Assembly: GCA_964030475.1 (NCBI GenBank)
Contig: CAXIPT010000001.1
Location: forward strand, 19,555,590-19,619,589
Source: Tethya wilhelma
Lineage: Eukaryota > Porifera > Demospongiae > Tethyida > Tethyidae
Direction of reading: 5' to 3'
Length of the DNA: 64,000 nucleotides
The translations under genes were made by a program, and so were the position numbers. This document shows positions 1 through 11,353 of this stretch, in pieces (position 1 is the stretch's first letter; each line of letters opens with the position of its first letter). The notes beneath the pieces are model-generated. The model had not been told where the DNA came from, ran no database searches, and saw only the letters and a list, made by a program, of their open reading frames with translations.

Positions 1-210
1 GACTGAGGGAGACAGCATCAAGAAACCATCATGTTGACAATAGGGATAGTCTGTTTTGAAGGGTTGTACCACCCTCTGGTGGTCTGGGATTAGAGGGCCT
101 ACTTTTAAATCCATTTTTTGTGGGAACATTATTTTTTTAGATTCATGAAAAAATGGGTGGTATTTGAACACCCTAATCTGTTCTATTGTTTCTCTCAAGC
201 TATACTACTC

Positions 211-263
<53 letters not shown>

Positions 264-663
264 TGGTCAAACAAAGCACAGCTGCGTGTTTCATTGTTGC
301 ATACCATATCATTAGTGCCCAATGGAGAGCATCCGTACGTGTAATGAGCCTGGGTCGTTTGTGTGTGTGTTCTTTTGTACACCGGACAATGATACATACA
401 GTATGTTTATTGTGTAATGCATAGAGCTTATACTGAGACTTTACGTGTGAGTTGGGTGGTTTATATATAAATGTGTGTGTGTGTATGCTGTATTGTAAGT
501 ATTGGTGAATAGTACAGTATATGTGTATAGAACTCAGCTTGTGGTATACTGTATGTATCGCTGATTGTGTGTGTGTGTTTTGTGAGGCTATTGAGCCATT
601 GTCTCCTGATGATGTGAAAATGTTTTGTTAGACCACATGCACGCTTGCACAAAGACAAAATAA

Positions 664-705
<42 letters not shown>

Positions 706-1037
706 ACATAAACAAAGTACCCTTCCATACATCTCTTACTGTACATATTGTCCTACTATATCAAGTGTAGCTAGACTACAGCGAGTTATTTGTCTGCCAT
801 TATCTGTGTGGTGTGGTGCACTAGAGCAGGCTGGTGTGCTGTGCATATCATATGGTCTACAAAACAAACAAAGTAGTTTTGTGGTCAAGACTGACAGCAC
901 TTCACACGCTGTACATTGCTGGCCTTAATCCAAAAACAATCTTCAAAGAAAATCCATTAAACACACACACACACACACGCACACACACACACACANAGTC
1001 ATTACCACACACACACACACAAACACACAAACACACA

Positions 1038-1069
<32 letters not shown>

Positions 1070-1075
1070 TCCCTG
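1..1075. repeat. Gene-free flank with (TG)n and (CA)n microsatellites
   Basis: No coding exon is visible before the first WDR36 exon. The stretch holds a (TG)n tract at about 214-262, a (CA)n tract at about 666-703 and a long impure (CA)n tract at 961-1068 that contains one N at 996. The last tract runs into the splice acceptor of the first recognisable WDR36 exon. Long valine-cysteine or threonine-histidine reading frames here are only translations of the dinucleotide repeats. Confidence 0.8.
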
Positions 1076-1079
1076 TCAG

Positions 1080-1723
1080 AGCTCTACGGTGAGATCCACT
1101 TCGACCGATCTTCCTTTCAAGTTACCTCTGCCGTCCACCCCAGCACCTACCTCAACAAGCTTCTCCTGGGCAGCCACAGCGGGGAGCTCCAACTCTGGAA
1201 TATCAGGACCAACAGGCTGGTCTACACTTTCCCCGGCTGGTCCTCTCCTGTCACCTCCCTGGCCCAGTCCCCGGCGGTCGATGTCGTGGGAATTGGACTC
1301 GAGAATGGGACGCTGATGTTGCATAATTTGAAGTTTGACAAGACGATCATGAAGTTTCAGCAGGATTGGGGGCCAGTGACTGCAGTCAGCTTCAGGACAG
1401 GTGAGAGAGAGAGAGAGAGGTGTATTGTGGGTGTTGCTAGTAATTTCCATGTTCTTTGTTTGACAATTAAATTATAATTAAGCTCCAGTCTCTACATTGT
1501 TGTAAACGAAAAGGTGTTACCTTTAGTGCGTATAAGCATCCATATAAATTGGTAGTGTACATGTCTTGTGGGAGGGTAACTACTACTTTCTTTTTTTGTT
1601 AGCACTTGTGTAGTTGTTGTTTTTTTTTGCATTGAAAGAAGTGTTTGTTTTTTACTCCTCAAAATTATGCTGTCTATACTATGTTTTGATGTACTGTACA
1701 ATTTGTCATGTAGATGGTTTCCA

Positions 1724-1772
<49 letters not shown>

Positions 1773-3564
1773 TTACACACACACTGTAGATGGTTTCCAC
1801 ACGGTGGCCACTGGCAGTCCCCTCGGTCACATTGCAGTCTGGGACCTTGATGACCGTAGGCTGGCCACAGTGATGAGAGAGGCTCACAATGGAGCCGTCT
1901 CTGGTCTACACTTCCTCCAGTCACAGCCACTAATGGTCACCTCGGGACCAGACAACACGTGAGTGGGTTGATGCATGCATCTAGCTTATTTCAACACTCC
2001 ATAGTATTGCCATGAAATTTTCTGCTAAAATTTTTTTAGAAGTTAAGTTTTCATGTTGTTTTAATTTTCTTTCAAAGCACAGTCAATTTGTTAACTATCC
2101 AATTTATAGTATTAGAATTTGTATTTATAACCTCTTTGAAGAGTTGTGTGAAAATGTGTTTTTTAGAGTTAAGATGTGGATCTTTGATCAGTCTGACGGC
2201 AGTGCTAGGTTGCTAAGAGGGAGGTGTGGTCACAGTGCCCCACCCACCAGGATACAGTTTTGTTCCATTGGAGGTGACGCTGTGAAGATACTCAGCGGAG
2301 GTATGTCCATTGGTTTGAGAATACTATGAAGTACGTATGTACATGTACGTGTGTGGCAAGTAATGATAGACTGTCTATACATTGTGTATGTGTAGGTTTG
2401 GATAACTCTTTGAGGCTGTTTGCAATTCACAAAGACGTTCAAATGAACATGGAGTTATCTCAAGGTAGGTGCCTCAAACTGTATTCGACTTTGACAGGGC
2501 ATTCTACATTGTATGTTAGCTCCTCTCTGCAATCTTGTAGGTTCTTTGGTAAAGAAATCCAAGAAGAAAGGAGTTAAAATTGAAACTCTGAAACTACCAG
2601 CTATGACTGATTTTGCTTTAGGTAGGATTTTATTATTACAGTACATCATATGCTATCACATGACTGTCACATGATCTCCAGAGACCACTAGAGCCAGGGA
2701 GTGGGACAGTGCTGTCTCGTGCCATGTGGGTCATGACTCCGCCCAGACTTGGAACCTCCTCAAGTCAACCATCGGCCAGCACTCCCTCACCTCAAGACAC
2801 ATTGACATGGGAGCCAGACCTGTGGTGAGTTAGTTGGGAAAGTACAACAAGAGTTTGTGTGTGTGTGTCTTGTTTGCTGAGCTGGCAAGTCTGTTATTTG
2901 CATTCCAATCTTGTGACCACAATACTTTACGATGGGATTTACACACCCATTGCTGTCTCGGCAAAATCACACTTGATCGTACCTCCTCTGTGTGTATAAA
3001 CCTACTGTAGTATATATGTCTCATGTGAGTATCATGTGACTTACAGTATGATGTCATTATGATGTCATGTCTCCATACAGTGTGTGACAATGACTGGCTG
3101 TGGTAACTATGTGCTCCTGGGTATGACTACTGGTCATGTTGAGATGTTCAACGTACAGTCTGGCATCCACAGAGGGGAGTTTGGAAGACCAAGAGGTGAG
3201 GGCGAAAGTTTTGAAATCCTGATCGAAGAGATTCTGTAGACTATGAGCGCTATTATAGTTAGTGGCTATAACTTTTATATTCTGTGTACCGAATAGCAGG
3301 AAAGTTTTGCGGTGTCAAACTGTTGCGGATATCTCTAGTCAAATATGTTTTGTGTTTTAACTTTCGTGTATGAGCTGTGCAAGCCCATACGTTTATACAT
3401 TACAGAAAATTTGCGGAGTGTGAATAACAAAGTATTAATTGCTTATATTCTTGTGTTGTCTCCTGTGTCTGTCCCCCTCAGCCCACTCCAAGGTGGTGAG
3501 AGGTATAGCTGTGGATGCTGTGAATATGGAGGTGTTCTCTGGATCAGGAGATGCTACTGTTAAG
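1080..3564 (+). CDS. WDR36: WDR36/UTP21 U3-snoRNP WD-repeat protein, internal part
   Basis: WDR36 (yeast Utp21) is a twin-propeller WD40 protein of the small-subunit processome and is needed for early 18S rRNA processing in the nucleolus. Eight consecutive exons with GT-AG borders and matching phases were read: 1080-1400, 1790-1958, 2167-2300, 2396-2464, 2541-2621, 2682-2824, 3081-3195 and 3482-3564. They give about 371 residues. Diagnostic stretches include HPSTYLNKLLLGS, QDWGPVTAVSFR, REWDSAVSCHVG and QSGIHRGEFG, which follow the human protein in order. The N-terminal blades and everything after the motif GIAVDAVNMEVFSG are missing. The last exon ends in a good donor (gtacac) with no partner before the opposite-strand array at 3723. 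The remainder lies outside the window or the locus is truncated or misjoined. Identification is firm; completeness is not. Confidence 0.92.
1709..1802 (+). repeat. 18-bp direct repeat flanking a (CT)n(CA)n tract at a splice acceptor
   Basis: The 18-mer tgtagatggtttccacac occurs at 1709-1726 and again at 1785-1802. Between them lies almost only (CT)n followed by (CA)n. The second copy holds the acceptor and first codons of a WDR36 exon. The first copy is an identical decoy acceptor 76 bp upstream, whose use would shift the frame. Confidence 0.85.
2869..2990. mobile_element. Degenerate copy of a small palindromic element (family C) in a WDR36 intron
   Basis: The segment shares tgctgagctggcaagt and the following ttgcattccaatcttgtgacc stretch with the intact palindromic element at 43091-43240, and also ends in tacctcctct. 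It is a shorter, decayed member of that family. Confidence 0.6.
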
Positions 3565-3722
3565 GTACACGTGTGGAGATGTGTGTGATAGTTTGTACAG
3601 CTTGTGTGTGTTAGCTAGGTCCCTTGCTTCTTAATAGTATCAATGCGCGGCGACAATGATCTCTGTTCAACATATAAGTATATGAAAAAAGTACGAAGAG
3701 AAATGCATGTAGTAGGATTTTG
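3565..3722. other. Short gap between the WDR36 donor and the MBL array
   Basis: This spans the start of the WDR36 intron and the 3' side of the first MBL-PDZ gene. No exon, repeat or N gap is visible, so the apparent truncation of WDR36 is not explained by a marked assembly gap here. Confidence 0.5.
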
Positions 3723-6446
3723 CTATAAGCTGCAATAAACAATGCCATAGTCACTCTTTATATCTAAAATTGTATCAAGTCGAGAATTGAAGCATTGCAA
3801 GTTGTCAGCAGTTATCCGTTGGCCATTAATGACACAAATTTGATCACCAGTTTGGATCCTACCATCTCTTGCAATTGCTCCCCTGGGGTTGATGCTCTCT
3901 ACTATACATTTCCCAGTGGGAAATATTTTAAGTGTCATACCTGCCCATTTCCATGCAGGAACAGGTACTGTAGTTGTGAGTACTGGTAGTTTAGTCACCA
4001 TAAATATCCCAGAAGGATTACGTGTCCAGTCCCGTTGATTGTGACCGTATGTGTACTGATAAAACATCCAATGTCTTGCAATTGTTGTACTGTCATTTAG
4101 AGGTTCTAGAAATGTGACTTGGTCTTTAGATAGTGTCTCCTCCAGGACATAGTGTAGATTGAGTGACTGGTGTCCCTTCCATGGCTCGTGAGGAGCTGGT
4201 ACTGCAATGATGGTTGCTTCAGTTTCTACTTGACATGTTGTAGTGTTTACTATTGTGACATTGGTTTTGTAGTAAAATGGGTACTTTGGTTTGACAGTTT
4301 CAATTTCACAGTATGTTCGTTGTTTGTGTCTGATCATCTCAATGTACCCTCGAGGAGACCACTCTACTAGATTGTTATTATCCAATATTCTTTGCCACCA
4401 GAGAGGAAAAGGAGGAATGGTTGGATTGATGTGCAGCTCCTGGAGTTGTTGAGTGATGTCTGGTAGCCAGTAATCCTCATCCAGTTTGATCCATTGATTT
4501 GGACATGGGGCATCTCCGTCTCTGTAATCCACGAGGTCATCGGTGTGATATATGGTAACCCACTTCCACCATCTTTTGGGTAATCCATCGAGCTTATCAC
4601 TTCTGAGACCATAGCTGTTGGTCATCAGTATCATGGACTTAGTTTCTCTATCTACATTGGCTGTTACAATGTCCCTGAGGACTTCACCATGAGGGTGATC
4701 GTAGTTAGCATAGCCCCCTCCTGAGATCAGGTAGATGTCAGCTTCAAATAAACTATAAAATTCTAAATCAGATATTTCAGTTTTTTTCTTTGGGACCTTG
4801 TGTGTGCTGCCGTGGTGAGGGACCTGGAATATACGGACTTTCCTCTCGTCTAAGTCAAGTTTACTGTGAATGATATCACAAATAGAGTCTCCAGTGAAAA
4901 CTGCACCAATACAATCATGATCCATGTCATCAATTGTTGTAATAATACTTGTATGATTGATGTGAGCTGGTAGTGGTTTTCTCTTTTCATGTACAGAGAT
5001 TACATGTATTTTTACTCGTCTTTCTCTTATCTGGCACATTACTCCATTGGCATGAGTAAAGTAGCAATCAAATTTGTTAAAACTTGCCACATCGTTATAT
5101 TCCAATTGTTCCACTGTAACACTTGTATGTCTTTTGTTTGTTAATGATATTAGTTCAAACAAATTTTGTATTTGAAATGCTTCTGTAATTAGAATGTCAC
5201 CCCTGAAATTTTCTCCATACTCCTTTAGAAGTTTTATTATCCCATCGTAATGATCTGCGTCAGGATGAGTGATGATGATGGTCTCTAGTGTTTCCGGACA
5301 ACGACATTTTCTAAGGCACTCCTGCCTGTTATTTGTGTGTTGTCTGTTCCTATCAGTTAATGATGCACTATCATACTTTTTCCCACCATCTATTAGAATA
5401 CATCTTGTTGTTTTTCTTCGTCGCTTGTCTAGAAAAAATACATACATGACATTGTAGTATAATTATAATATTAATGATCACAGCAAATTTGTTTAGCGAA
5501 CAATTTTTTCCCCTAAATTTCTTATGTTATTGTATAACTAGGAGTACACATTGTGCAAAATAGTGCCTCGCGCTAGCTTTACATTCACCACTTGTAAAAT
5601 TGTATGCAGTATTGATGTGATGAATCATTGATGATGCTGAGCAATCATAGTGTTTGGAATCATTGACTCAGTGATTTGTGCATCTAATCATAGATATATC
5701 ATGGATAATATTATTTAATGATATAATATTTATACATGTCATTGCGTGTGATATGCAGACTCCAAAAGACCTCCTGTCATATACCACTGAGCTAGAAGAG
5801 CGGAAGACCACTTGATCAGGCTGAGGTACTCAAAGTAACCAAGCTGCTAGCTGACTGTGCTAGTCAATGAGAAACACATGCACATAGCTGCTATCAGTCA
5901 TTACATGTACCACAGTGAACCAATCGATGGTTTTTTAGCTGTTTGTATAGGAATCTTCTTTGCCTTCTAGCTGTTATTCTTGCATAAAAACAGAAGTGTA
6001 ATTTACTCTTGCTCACTAAAACTAAAGATAAACATAGACACTCGAGTGCTATGCACGTTGAGCTACCAAGTAGTGATCTTTACCAGAAAAAAATTGCATT
6101 CCAAAATGACGTGACGTCACGTTAGAACTAATTGCATTCGTAAAGCGTGACAGGACATACATATATATATATAAAACACTTGCTGGCAAACTGAACCATA
6201 TGTCGCGATTAGATGCCTCGTGCTAAGGTGCTCGGCAATTAAGTCAATCTACAAAATTAATGGAGTTGATAAAGTTTCTTCATTAACCAATTGGAACTCC
6301 ACATAATATTATTTTAGATTTGACTTACCATCCTTTATCCATTGTTTATAGAACTTCACTAGGAAGCAGTCACCTTGTCCAACATTTATTGCATAGATAC
6401 AAAATTTTTCCCTTTCCTTGCTCTGTGCTTCAGTTTTAGAAGCCAT
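3723..6446 (-). CDS. Metallo-beta-lactamase-fold hydrolase with C-terminal PDZ-like domain, copy 1 (intact)
   Basis: Two exons on the minus strand, 6446-6329 and 5428-3723, join in phase (donor gtaagt, acceptor ttctag) to give 607 residues. The N-terminus has VGQGDCFLV, then ILIDGGKK, the metal-binding ITHPDADHYDG (an HxDxDH motif), VFTGD and VPHHGST. This order is that of ComEC/Rec2-type metallo-beta-lactamase hydrolases, which act on nucleic acids or phosphoesters; the substrate here is unknown. About residues 530-607 (AGMTLKIFPTG, INPRGAIARDGRIQTGDQI, ILDIKS) look like a PDZ fold. No signal peptide is seen, so the protein is probably cytosolic. I chose the ATG at 6446 rather than the upstream in-frame ATG at 6539 because copy 2 begins at the equivalent codon and has a stop just before it. 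It heads a tandem array with copies 2 and 3. Confidence 0.8.
5429..6328 (-). other. Intron of MBL-PDZ copy 1
   Basis: A 900-base intron with a consensus donor (gtaagt) and acceptor. It contains no exon. A weak tRNA A-box-like stretch lies at about 5765-5830 on the minus strand but has no B box or cloverleaf. Confidence 0.6.
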
Positions 6447-6540
6447 TTCTTTGGGTCTATTAAGCTTTGCTATTGTATCTGTTTGAAGTGGGTGTAACTG
6501 ACTGACTGGCTGTCGTGCTATGGATTGATTGGTTGACATT

Positions 6541-9020
6541 TGCTGCCCACATGGTGGTCAGTGGCTAGGGGTGTGTATATTGTTCATGCTGCACAATGAA
6601 TATAGCTCTGTTGCTAGGGCACTCCCTCCTAAGCATACTCTGTCTCTATGTGCTATGTTTTATCAGATCAGAAGAGTACCACCCACGAATATTGAGATAA
6701 ACATAGCTTTATAGTGTCTACACAAGCCTAGACCTTCATGCTCTCTTTGAATTGGATTTCTTTAATTTTTTTTACACAACAAACTACTTTCATGCGACTA
6801 TCACACACATACAGTAGACAATAATCATTAATATAGAGCTCAACTAAGGCCTATAGCTGACTAGTGTACAACAGAAATGTAGCAATCATTTGTACAACAA
6901 AGTAAAAAAAACTCATGTGTAGAAAACTTTAGTGCAGAATTCATGATTGTTCGTAGATAATTTCTATATAGTGTAATGTCCATTGTATTGGATTGAAGAA
7001 GGCTGTTTATTGATGGCATATTGTCAGCAGTTATGCAATTTTAAGATACCCTATTTGGATGGTACCTTAATTGCAATTGCTCCTGTGGAGTTGATGCTGT
7101 GTGTATAGTACATTTTCCAGTGAAATCTTCTTAGAGTATCATACCTGTACGTTCCCCTACAGGTGTCCAAATACTGACTACTCACAATTTCACCGTGAAT
7201 GTTTGTACCTTTCGATCTTTGTTACGTATATATGTACGTGTCCAGTCCTGTTGATGTTGACCGTATGTGTATTGATAAAACTTACTTTGTCTTCTAGGTA
7301 TAGGTTCTAGAAATTTGACTTGGGGTTGATCATGACTTAAAGTGCTCTCNTTCTCTTTTCATGTACAGAGATTACATGTATTTTTACTCGTCTTTCTCTT
7401 ATCTGGCACATTACTCCATTGGCATGAGTAAAGTAGCAATCAAATTTGTTAAAACTTAGCGCATTGTGATACGTATATTCCATTTGTTCCACTGTAACAC
7501 TTGTATGTCTTTTGTTTGTTAATGATATTAGTTCAAACAAATTTTGTATTTGAAATGCTTCCGTAATTAGAATGGTACCCCTGAACTTTTCTCCATACTC
7601 CTGAAGAAGTTTTATTATACCATCATAATGATCTGCGTCAGGATGGGTGATGATGATGGTCTTGAGTGTTTCTGGACAACCACATTTTCTAAGGCACTCC
7701 TGCCTGTTTTTTGTGTGTTGTCTGTTCCTATCAGTTACTGATGCACTATCATACTTTTTCCCACCATCTATTAGAATACATCTTGTTGTTTTTCTTCGTC
7801 GCTTGCCTAGAAGAAATACATACGTGACATTGTAGTATAATTATAATATTTATGATCACAGCAATTTAATTTTGTTTAGTGAACAATTTTTTCCCTTAAA
7901 TTTCTTATGTTATAGTATAATTACGTCAGTCTATGAAATTAATGGAGTTGACAAAGTTTCTTTGTTAACCAATTCAAACTCCACATATTTTAGATTTGAC
8001 TTACCATCTTCTCTCGACTGTTTATAGAACTTCACTAGGAAGCAGTCACCTTGTCCAACATTTATTGCATAGATGCAAAATTTTTCCCTTTCCTTGCTCT
8101 GTGCTTCAGTTTTAGAAGCCATTTCTATTAAGTTTTGCTATTGTATCTGTTTGAAGTGGGTGTAACTGACTGACTGGCTGTTGTGCTATGGATTGATTGG
8201 TTGACATTAGTTGCCCACATGGTGGTCAGTGGTTAGGGGTGTGTATATTGTTCATGCTGCACAATGAATATAGCTCTGTTGCTAGGGCACTCCCTCCTAA
8301 GCATACTCTGTCTCTGTGTGCTATGTTTTATCAGATCAGAAAGAGTACCACCCACAAATATTGAGATAAACATAGCTTTATAGTGTGTACACAAGCCTAG
8401 ACCTTCATGCTCTCTTTGAATTGGATTTCTTCAATTTTTTTACGCAACAAACTACTTTCATGCAACTATCACACACATACAGTAGACAATAATCATTAAG
8501 ATAGAGCTCAACTAAGGCCTATAGCTGACTAGTGTACAACAGAAATGTAGCAATCATTTGTACAACAAAGTAAAAAAAACTCATGTGTAGAAAACTTTAG
8601 TGCAGAATTCATGATTGTTCGTAGATAATTTCTATATAGTGTAATGTCCATTGTATTGGATTGAAGAAGGCTGTTTATTGATGGCATATTGTCAGCAGTT
8701 ATGCAATTTTAAGATTTGGATGGTACCTTTATTGCAATTGCTCCTGTGGAGTTGATGCTGTGTGTATAGTACAATTTCCAGTGAAATCTTCTTAAGAGTA
8801 TCATACCTGTACAATGCCCTGCAGGTACCCCCAAATACTGACTACTCGCAGTTTAGTCACCATGAATGTTTGTAACTTTCGATCTTTGTTACATATATAT
8901 GTACGTGTCCAGTCCTGTTGATGTTGACCGTATGTGTATTGATAAAACTTACTTTGTCTTCTAGGTATAGGTTCTAGAAATTTGACTTGTGGTTGATCAT
9001 GACTTAAAGTGCTCTCCAGG
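6541..9020. repeat. Tandem duplication units of the MBL-PDZ locus
   Basis: The block from 6541 (tgctgcccacatggtggtcag) and the block from 8211 (ttgcccacatggtggtcag) run in parallel through upstream, spacer and C-terminal sequence for about 800 bases with few differences. The exon-1/intron region at 7790-8200 likewise repeats that of copy 1 (5420-6540). The apparent unit is about 1.67 kb, shortened by the collapsed middle of copy 2. Confidence 0.8.
7040..8122 (-). pseudogene. MBL-PDZ copy 2, broken by an N gap
   Basis: This is the second tandem copy. Its 5' part (exon 1 8122-8005, exon 2 from 7806) is nearly identical to copy 1 through the HxDxDH motif and on to the region before the TGD motif, then stops at the N at 7350. 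Directly beyond the N the sequence resumes in the C-terminal part, matching copy 3 (QFYQYTYG-like region and PDZ remnant, about 7040-7349). About 850 bases of the middle are therefore missing, most simply through an assembly collapse shown by a single N. The PDZ-equivalent region (about 7040-7140) carries frame-breaking changes relative to copy 1, so the tail appears degenerate in any case. Confidence 0.7.
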
Positions 9021-9381
9021 ACATAGTGTAGATTGAGTGTTTGTCGTCCCTTCCTTGGCTTGTGCAATGGCTTGTGCCATGGCTGGTGAGGAGCTGGTAC
9101 TGCAATGATGGTTGCTTGTTGTTCATATCTTGTTGTAGTGTTTACAATCTTGACCTTTGCTTTGTAATAAAATGGATACTCAGGTTTAGCAGTTTCCGTT
9201 TCACAACGATTGTTTACTTTTTCTGTGATCATCTCAATGTAGCCTTGAGGTGACCACTCTATTAGGTTATCTGGTGGGTTAATTCTTCCCTGTGAATTTG
9301 GTGAACATTGAGTAGGATCTAGGGTTATCCATTGTTTTGATTGGTGGTGGCGGTCTTTGTTGTCTTCATCCCTGTAATCTA
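8710..9381 (-). pseudogene. MBL-PDZ copy 3, C-terminal fragment
   Basis: The third tandem copy is open from the N at 9382 down to a stop near 8801 and matches the C-terminal half of copy 1 (IEWSPQGYIEMI, EYPFYYK, IIAVPAPHQPW, LNLHYVLE, FYQYTYG). Its first exons are cut off at the N. A small insertion repeats an HKP unit after APHQPW. Past TKLRVV the PDZ-equivalent frame is lost, so this copy probably lacks a working PDZ tail. The sequence around 8211-9020 is closely similar to 6541-7349, which marks a recent tandem duplication. Confidence 0.7.
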
Positions 9382-9382
9382 N

Positions 9383-11295
9383 GGGAATTGGACCTTGAAA
9401 ATGGTTTGGTATCGGATCTCGTACGTTCGTACTGAGACGAACGAGGAGAGGTTTTCTCGGATGCTTCACCACGTGATCCAGAAGATGATGACGAGGGTAA
9501 CCCCTGTACGTTAGGATGAGCCGGTCGGGTCACGGAGGTGGTGAGAGGAGAGGACCAATTCGAAGCAGTACCCGTTGAAACCACCGCCTGAACCTTCGAA
9601 CTAGCCAGCTCCGAGACAACAACACTCTCCTTCTCTGCGAGTTCTTCTAGAGAAGAATTACGATCGGTTTTGCTACTAGAGGACGCTGAAGCAGAGGACA
9701 ACACCTTCTGTTGGTCCCCGGCCTGCAAGGGCGGGGAGTCTACGGGGTCCCACTGGTCGTGACCGAAGAAGAGCCCCTCCATTTCCATGTCCGAGGCGGC
9801 AGGGATGATGGTGGAAGAGGAGAGGGACGGGTCGTTGAACGAGGGTAGAGAGGAGGAGGAGGAAGAAGGAGGCTTCTTTGAAGTCGAAGGAGTTTGTTCG
9901 GATGAAGATGACGGTGAGGAATTGGCAGTGGAAGAGACGGTAGTTGGTTGTGGGGAGGATTTCAAATTATCTGGTTGTAGGGATAAATCGCCCGATTTTC
10001 TCTGAACCGGTCCCCTTACAGTTCCAGCACTTCCGACTTTCTTCCACTTACTCCTTGGATGTTGCTGCTGCTGTTGCTTTGCAGTGGTGGTCTTAGAATC
10101 AGCAGGAGCACCAGTCACACTAGCGTTACTACTAACAACACCAGAGTCTACTAGTTTCTCATCACTCAACGTACGAGAGACGGGTCCATTTTCAGACAAC
10201 CGTGAATTCCTCTTACCCCCTCCACCTCCAGAGGACACTCTGCCCCCTCGTCTGCTCCTCTTATTGGAAGAGGAAGACGATTGAGAAACGTTCTGCTGTT
10301 GTGCGATGAAAGGTGGAGAGCCCAGCTGATGGTTGGCACCAAGGACCGGTGTGGTCGCCTCTTCCTTGGGGGTAGTGGTGGCGTTGGTGGTAGCACTTGT
10401 GGAAGAAGACGTCTGGTACGTGTCTTTGGCAAAGGGACCCAGTTCTAACAACTCCTGGTCGATTCTCTCCAGCACTACTTTGTACTTTTGAAGATACTCG
10501 CTCATCCTTTTGCTCACACCTGCTTCGGTTGATTCACCCACAACAAGGGTGGTGTAGTTCCTGCCTTCCACGAGGGACTTTATCTTGAGCTCTTCTTCGT
10601 CTTGTAGTTGTCTCTCTCCCTCGTTGGACGTTTCATTGGTCGGTGTGACCATCATGTGACCCGAGAGGAGAGGGAGAGGGGGCACTCGCGGGGGATCGGA
10701 GGAGAGGGAGTAGGTGAGGGATTGGATTTCTTCCTTCTTCACTTGAGGCACTTCAAGATTTTGTTTCAAACAAAAGTCCTCCTGAAACCGAAAGAGAAGA
10801 AACATACAAAGCACATAAACTCACATGAATCAGCACTTGGTATCCCAGAACTGTAGTGATATCTCTTCATTGTTAGCAATGACAAACACTGGCCTAGCTC
10901 TTTTGTACATGTAAGTCAACTCTATCTGAATCTCTAACTGACTTCTGACTCATAACAGCCCTAACAGCCCTTATCCAAACCTCAAAAGATGCGTTAACTC
11001 TGAATCATTAAGAGCCCTTACAACAATAGGGGGTGTGCTAACTCTAGGTGAGCATATCCTGTCCAAAGCACATGGAATAATCAGGGCAATGCTACAATGC
11101 TGCAGTGGTAATTATAGTAGGTGTTTATACTGTGAGTGATCCACAGTCCAGACCTACCATGATTCTGTTCTGTCCCTCAATGAACTCCACGTCGCGTTCC
11201 AAACCCTTCAGCTCGTGTCTGAGGTGCTTGTTTTGAGAAACGATGGACTTTGCACTCTCCAGCAGTCCAGCTGGTGTCATGGTCGTGATACCCAA
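9383..11295 (-). CDS. DOT1L-like protein fragment: coiled coil plus low-complexity region (partial)
   Basis: Two minus-strand exons in phase are visible: 11295-11158 (46 codons, acceptor after a sense-strand (CT)n tract, donor gtaggt) and 10781 to the N at 9382. The first exon encodes a coiled coil (LGITTMTPAGLL, SQNKHLRHELKGLE, EGQNRIM) that aligns by eye with the post-catalytic coiled coil of the histone H3-K79 methyltransferase DOT1L. The second encodes a short helix (YLQKYKVVLERIDQELLEL) and then about 350 residues rich in serine, threonine and proline with a basic patch (NKRSRRGGRV). No methyltransferase motif is in the window. The reading frame is cut at the N. Other nuclear coiled-coil proteins such as AF10-type proteins are possible. 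See the findings for the likely inversion. Confidence 0.45.
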
Positions 11296-11300
11296 CTGGA

Positions 11301-11352
<52 letters not shown>

Positions 11353-11353
11353 N
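11296..11353. repeat. (GA)n microsatellite ending in a single-N gap
   Basis: On the minus strand this is a (CT)n polypyrimidine tract directly before the acceptor of the DOT1L-like exon. The N at 11353 marks an assembly join. Confidence 0.85.

Noticed and set aside
118..715. Frames encoding long Val-Cys or Thr-His runs
   Set aside because: They are translations of (TG)n and (CA)n tracts without any other coding signal; the same applies to frames at 37525-37980 and 40826-41098.
5765..5830. tRNA-like stretch on the minus strand (tagctcagtggta)
   Set aside because: An A-box-like sequence is present but there is no B box, no acceptor stem and no convincing anticodon arm. At most a decayed SINE head.
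9787..10588. Plus-strand frames opposite the Ser-rich DOT1L-like exon
   Set aside because: They are antisense shadows of a low-complexity coding exon and lack their own splice or start evidence.
11243..11353. Arg-Glu run at the start of the basic plus-strand frame
   Set aside because: It is the (GA)n microsatellite and, on the other strand, the pyrimidine tract and exon of the DOT1L-like gene; coding is only supported after the N.
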